Notes under the pieces: generated by a model
Database searches by the model: none
Seen by the model: only the letters and a program-made list of their open reading frames with translations
Told to the model about the DNA's origin: nothing
Part shown: positions 60,356 through 64,000 of the stretch, piece after piece
How the letters are laid out: the number at the start of each line of letters is the position of its first letter
How positions within the stretch are numbered: the first letter of the stretch is position 1
Source of the DNA: RYN-428 sp035551995
Lineage (GTDB): Bacteria; Planctomycetota; Phycisphaerae; Tepidisphaerales; Tepidisphaeraceae
NCBI GenBank assembly: GCA_035551995.1
Contig: DASZME010000037.1
Location: forward strand, 1-64,000
Length of the DNA: 64,000 nucleotides
Direction: 5' to 3'
Made by a program: the position numbers and the translations under genes

Positions 60356-62056
60356 ATGAGCGATTCCCCCGGCGCCCTCAACATCGTCCTTCACGCCCAC
60401 CTCCCCTACGTCCTTCATCATGGATCATCCCCGCACGGCGAACACTGGCTCTTTGAAGCGGCGGCCGAGACGTATCTGCCCCTGCTGGAAATCATCGGAG
60501 AGTTGGTGCGGCATCACGCCCGCCCCGCCTTCACCATCGGCCTCACCCCGGTGCTCCTCGAGCAACTGGCGCACGATCGATTCAAGAGCGGCCTGGTCGC
60601 CTATTTACTGGAGCGAATCGAGCGCGCGGCACACGACCGCGCCGGTTTTGAAAAAGCCGGCGAAACGCATCTGGCCGAGCTGGCCGAGCAATGGGGGCGG
60701 CGGTATGACCGCCAGCTTCAGCACTTCGAAAAAATCGGGCGCGACATCGTCGGCCAGTTCGCCCGGCACTGGCGCGAAGGGCATGTGCAGTTGCTGACCA
60801 GCAACGCCACCCACGCGTACATGCCGCTGATGGTGACGGACGAATGCATCCGCGCCCAGATGTCGGCCGGCGCCTCCACGAGCGAAAAACATTTGGGCCG
60901 CAGGAGCCGCGGCATGTGGCTTCCGGAATGCGCTTATCGGCCTGCCGTTCCCGCGTGGAAACCAGCCGTCCTGTGGCACGATCCGCGGTATCGGCCCGGC
61001 ATCGAGTCTTACGTAGCCGATGCCGGCATCGATCATTTCTTCGTCGATTCCCACATGATCGCCAATGCCCAGCCGCTTGGGACATTCGAGAACGGCGTCT
61101 TCGGCGAAATCAGCGAAGCGCAAATCCACTGGGACAAACACAGAGCATGGCGAAGCCCGATGGCGCCCGCCGGAGTCGCCAGCGCGCCCGGCACGCCGCG
61201 CTGTTTCGCCATGGCCCGCCATCCGCGCGTCAGCGAGCAGGTTTGGAGCAACATCGTCGGCTATCCCAGCGCCGGCGCCTATCTCGATTTCCATCGCCGC
61301 CACGGCGATCGCGGCCTTCGCTATCATCGCATCACCGACGCGAGCCTCGACGCTTCGCAAAAGCATCCGTACGCCCCCGAAGCCGCTTTCCTGAAGCTTT
61401 ATGAAAATGCCCAGCATTTCTGCAAGACCGTCCGCGAAACCCTGGGCGATCATCAGCGACAGTTCGGCCGTCCCGGCGTCGTGACCGCCACGTTCGACGC
61501 CGAGCTGTTTGGCCACTGGTGGCACGAGGGGATGATCTTCCTGCGCGACGTGATTTTTATTCTCGCGCGCGACAAATCGGTCAGCCTCGTGACGGCCGAG
61601 GAAGTGCTCGAACGATATCCGCCGCGGACGGTGCTGCGATTGCCGGAAGGAAGCTGGGGAAAAAACGGCGATCATTCCGTGTGGCTTAACGATGAATCCC
61701 GCTGGATGTGGGAGGTCCAATACCGAGCCGAATCCAGAATGCTCGGCCTTCTCCGCCACCTCCCCTGGCAAAGCGACGCGTCGGTCCGCGGCATGATGCG
61801 GCGGGCCGGCCGGCAACTGCTTTTGATGCAGGCCAGCGACTGGCCTTTTGTCGTCCACTCCAAAGGCGCCGTCGATTACGGCTTCCAGCGATTCTCCGGC
61901 CATGCGACGGCGTTCAGCCGATTGACGACGATCGCCGAATCGGTGGCGGGAGGACATGCGATCGACGCGGTGCATCAATCGGAGATTGACGAAGCCGACG
62001 CGCACGACAATATTTTCGCGAATATCGATCTGGGGTGGTGGTCGGAAAATAGATAA
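60356..62056 (+). CDS. GH57 1,4-alpha-glucan branching enzyme-like protein
   Basis: A 566-residue GH57 enzyme. ALNIVLHAHLPYVLHHG opens the family (motif HAHLPYV), the nucleophile is Glu191 in GMWLPECAYRPAV, and the acid/base Asp381 is in TATFDAELFGHWWHEG. C-terminal helical part: GSWGKNGDHSVWLNDESRWMWEVQYRAE..LLRHL. Such enzymes make alpha-1,6 branches in glycogen-like glucans. No glycogen gene is adjacent. Confidence 0.9.
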   Translation: MSDSPGALNIVLHAHLPYVLHHGSSPHGEHWLFEAAAETYLPLLEIIGELVRHHARPAFTIGLTPVLLEQLAHDRFKSGLVAYLLERIERAAHDRAGFEKAGETHLAELAEQWGRRYDRQLQHFEKIGRDIVGQFARHWREGHVQLLTSNATHAYMPLMVTDECIRAQMSAGASTSEKHLGRRSRGMWLPECAYRPAVPAWKPAVLWHDPRYRPGIESYVADAGIDHFFVDSHMIANAQPLGTFENGVFGEISEAQIHWDKHRAWRSPMAPAGVASAPGTPRCFAMARHPRVSEQVWSNIVGYPSAGAYLDFHRRHGDRGLRYHRITDASLDASQKHPYAPEAAFLKLYENAQHFCKTVRETLGDHQRQFGRPGVVTATFDAELFGHWWHEGMIFLRDVIFILARDKSVSLVTAEEVLERYPPRTVLRLPEGSWGKNGDHSVWLNDESRWMWEVQYRAESRMLGLLRHLPWQSDASVRGMMRRAGRQLLLMQASDWPFVVHSKGAVDYGFQRFSGHATAFSRLTTIAESVAGGHAIDAVHQSEIDEADAHDNIFANIDLGWWSENR

Positions 62057-62084
62057 GGTTTAGCCGCGGATACGCTTGGGTCCG

Positions 62085-62438
62085 TCATGGCTCGGCGGGC
62101 GCCGCCGGGGTTAATGTCTCGAGTTGTTTTAAGTGTGGCAGGTGCAGAGTTACCACGCGCCAAATCCGGTCGTGCTTAATTTCGCCGTAATCATGCGCCA
62201 ATACATGGCGCTGGCTCGTGATTTTATTCCATGGAATGTCGGCGTGATTTGTTTGAAAAGTCATGGACATTCGCCGGGCCGCTTCACCGATAATCTCGAT
62301 TTGTCGTTCCACAGCCGATCGAAGCAATAAGTCTTTTTCGTAATCGTCGGAGCTGCGATTTTGCGTAAACGAAATCACGGCGCGGGCTGCCGTGAGCATA
62401 TCCCACAGGTATACATTGTCGTCCTTTTCACGCGGCAT
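62085..62438 (-). CDS. hepT: HepT-like toxin (HEPN domain, DUF86)
   Basis: A 117-residue HEPN ribonuclease of a HEPN/MNT toxin-antitoxin pair. The start at 62,438 is the first in the protein's own domain; 62,561 would add unrelated residues. Motif RX4HXY is complete: Arg77, His82 and Tyr84 in QRHVLAHDYGEI. In characterised pairs, the antitoxin AMPylates this Tyr. It overlaps the MntA gene by 64 bases, so the two are co-translated. Confidence 0.92.
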   Translation of the reverse strand: MPREKDDNVYLWDMLTAARAVISFTQNRSSDDYEKDLLLRSAVERQIEIIGEAARRMSMTFQTNHADIPWNKITSQRHVLAHDYGEIKHDRIWRVVTLHLPHLKQLETLTPAAPAEP

Positions 62439-62737
62439 AAAATTATCTTCGAGCTTTGAAGGATGGCGCGACGGCGGAACGGATTGCGGATGGCGCACTT
62501 TTCCACGAGATCCACATGCCGTCCGAACAGTTCCTGTAATTCGTCGATCATGTCCAGCCACTCATACAGACTCCATGGCGCCGCGTCGTCAAGGACGACC
62601 ATCGCATCGATATCGCTGTCGGGCGTGAAGTCATCGCGCAAGACCGATCCGAACAGCGAAAATTCTCGCACTTTCCACTTGGCGCAAAAAGCTGCTATCT
62701 CGGCAGTCGGAATGTCGATATGCGGCTTGTCGTCCAT
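62375..62737 (-). CDS. mntA: MntA-like nucleotidyltransferase antitoxin
   Basis: A 120-residue minimal nucleotidyltransferase. GS-x10-DxD is intact: Gly30-Ser31 in LFGSVLRDDFTPDSDIDAMV with Asp42 and Asp44. It AMPylates HepT-type toxins in known pairs. Start 62,737 gives MDDKPHIDIPTAEIAAF. The C-terminal 30 residues (ILCRVKRTTMYTCGICSRQPAP) run into the HepT frame and may be shortened in practice. Confidence 0.9.
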   Translation of the reverse strand: MDDKPHIDIPTAEIAAFCAKWKVREFSLFGSVLRDDFTPDSDIDAMVVLDDAAPWSLYEWLDMIDELQELFGRHVDLVEKCAIRNPFRRRAILQSSKIILCRVKRTTMYTCGICSRQPAP

Positions 62738-62930
62738 AATGCGCCTCACATGCCGACCAGGAGGTCGTATCGCGGCTTCCATCTTAACCCACCGCGCCCG
62801 CATGTCAGAATCCAGCGGAGATTTCGCATAACATATCCGAAACGAAGAGTCCTTCTCGTTGTATCGGCGCCCCCGACGCGGGCCAATGAACCGACGTGGG
62901 ATCGCGAGAACGCCTTACGGGAGAGAAAGC

Positions 62931-63863
62931 ATGAATTCCCGCCCGCATGCGGCAAGTATTTTATCACTCGTCGGCAACACGCCGATGATTCCGCTGCGCT
63001 TTGAGCCGGAGGGGATTACGGTTCATGCCAAGTGCGAGTTCATGAATCCCAGCGGCAGCGTCAAGGACCGATTCGCGGTCGCGGTCATCACAGATGCACT
63101 GCGGCGGGGAGCGCTAAATCAAGATTCGATCATACTCGAATGCACCAGCGGAAATACCGGCATTTCCCTGGCGAGCGTCGGGGCGGCGATGGGAATTCGT
63201 GTCGCGATACTCATGTCCAAAAGCGCCAGCGTCGAACGACGGCAGATCATGCGGCATCTTGGGGCGGAATTGATTTTGTTCGACGCGAATGCCGGATATC
63301 GCACCGGCATCGATATCTCGCGCGAGATGGCGGCGAACGACAGCCGCTATTTCCTGCCGAGCCAGTTCGACAATCCCTTGAACAGCGAGGATCACGAACA
63401 CAGTACGGCACTGGAGATCCTTCGCCAGGCGCCGGCGCCGATCGATTGCTTCGTGGCCGGATATGGGACGGGGGCCACGCTGGCGGGAATGGGACGCGCG
63501 CTCAAGAAACATTGCCGGGAGATTTCGATCTTCGCCATGGAGCCGGCGGAAGCGGCGATGCTGGCGGGGGAATGTCCGTGTTGCCATGCGATCGAAGGAG
63601 TGGCCGGCGGATTTCTGCCGCCGTTGTTAAGCGCGGCTCCGCTCGACGGCGCGGTGAAAATTTCCAGTGCCGAAGCGCTCGGGATGGCCCGGAGGTTAAG
63701 CCGCGAGTTTGGCCTGCTGGTGGGAACCTCGTCGGGAGCAAATGTCGCCGCCGCCTTGAAAAAGGCGGCGGAATTGCCCGTCGGCGCCGTCGTGGTCACG
63801 ATTCTATGCGACCGCGCCGAGCGGTATTTCAGCACCCGGCTGTTTGATTCCGCAGCCGATTGA
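62931..63863 (+). CDS. Cysteine synthase/O-acetylserine sulfhydrylase-family PLP enzyme
   Basis: A 310-residue fold-type II PLP enzyme. GGGAGAGAAAGC precedes the ATG. LVGNTPMIPLRF, the PLP lysine K45 in MNPSGSVKDRFA, the substrate loop ECTSGNTGISLA and the phosphate loop GYGTGATLAGMG are visible. EPAEAAMLAGECPCCHAIEGVAGGFLPPLL carries an unusual CxCC stretch. The usual C-terminal regulatory CBS is absent. Called cysteine synthase-like rather than cysK because family members also make cystathionine or other amino acids. Confidence 0.88.
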   Translation: MNSRPHAASILSLVGNTPMIPLRFEPEGITVHAKCEFMNPSGSVKDRFAVAVITDALRRGALNQDSIILECTSGNTGISLASVGAAMGIRVAILMSKSASVERRQIMRHLGAELILFDANAGYRTGIDISREMAANDSRYFLPSQFDNPLNSEDHEHSTALEILRQAPAPIDCFVAGYGTGATLAGMGRALKKHCREISIFAMEPAEAAMLAGECPCCHAIEGVAGGFLPPLLSAAPLDGAVKISSAEALGMARRLSREFGLLVGTSSGANVAAALKKAAELPVGAVVVTILCDRAERYFSTRLFDSAAD

Positions 63864-63906
63864 GTCGCCGCGCGACGGAATAATTGCCTTTCCTCTCATC
63901 ACATAT

Positions 63907-64000
63907 TTACGGTCTCTTCGACCCGCTCTTTTCCTTCGCCATCGGCCCCTTCTGTTTTGACATGAGCGCCTCCTCGGGGTCGATCGGAATCTTTGGCTTC
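63907..64000 (-). CDS. Partial reading frame at the right edge
   Basis: On the minus strand a frame enters from the edge and stops at 63,907, giving KPKIPIDPEEALMSKQKGPM...SGSKRP. An internal ATG at 63,963 has GAGGAGG upstream, so an 18-residue product is also possible. Not enough is visible to name it. Confidence 0.3.
   Translation of the reverse strand, partial: KPKIPIDPEEALMSKQKGPMAKEKSGSKRP

Noticed and set aside
60605..62005. 466-residue minus-strand frame over the GH57 gene
   Set aside because: Antisense shadow of a strongly supported enzyme; no family.

Overview
The window looks like chromosomal DNA from a high-GC planctomycete, probably near the Phycisphaerae; the class is my inference. 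Family-level markers: a DUF1501 gene paired with a cytochrome-c-type DUF1549/DUF1553 gene, a prenyltransferase-repeat/DUF4159 protein, a secreted beta-helix protein with the N-terminal LEDRRLL signature, ThuA, DUF1080-like and DUF922 secreted proteins, several small zinc-ribbon proteins, and two clpP genes.

Layout. 1-213: an unassigned edge and a tRNA-Thr(UGU). About 750-12,270: a phage-derived block with an HK97-type major capsid gene, a head-tail connector, a head-closure protein, a tail-terminator-like protein, beta-rich structural proteins and two Cys-rich proteins. No terminase, portal, prohead protease, tape measure, integrase or endolysin is recognisable. The block also holds two copies of a dispersed chromosomal repeat, a heptamer-repeat hairpin and a planctomycete-type zinc-ribbon fragment, so it is probably an old or domesticated element, or part of a prophage continuing beyond the left edge. 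12.5-17.3 kb: large secreted prenyltransferase/DUF4159 protein, a lipoprotein, a BLUF blue-light sensor with all key residues, and small Cys-rich proteins. 17.5-21.2 kb: isoprenoid cluster xseB-ispA-dxs. 21.4-34 kb: ThuA protein, threonine aldolase, and sugar or surface genes (rmlC, an ACP/FkbH pair, GT87, a beta-helix protein, a DegT sugar aminotransferase). 34-43.4 kb: a minimal histidine kinase, a CAP protein, rpiA, two clpP genes flanking a VOC gene, a polyferredoxin and a WD40 protein. 43.6-50.8 kb: DUF1501 and DUF1549/1553, DinB, an NCS2-like permease and a DUF1080-like protein. 50.9-64 kb: a GAF pseudogene, a serine hydrolase, a 3-methyladenine glycosylase, GH81 and clan GH-A hydrolases, a DUF2235 hydrolase, a class V aminotransferase, a GH57 branching enzyme, a HepT/MntA toxin-antitoxin pair and a cysteine synthase.

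Two kinds of non-coding structure run through the window. One is a roughly 100-bp imperfect palindrome with core CGCCCCGCAAGCGGGGCCGC, seen seven times and always between genes. The other is three intergenic heptamer arrays (TGACAAC-type) whose arms are inverted, so each can fold into a long hairpin just upstream of a start codon. These, the stripped-down capsid locus, and a ClpP with an Asn in place of the catalytic Asp are the points most worth a second look.
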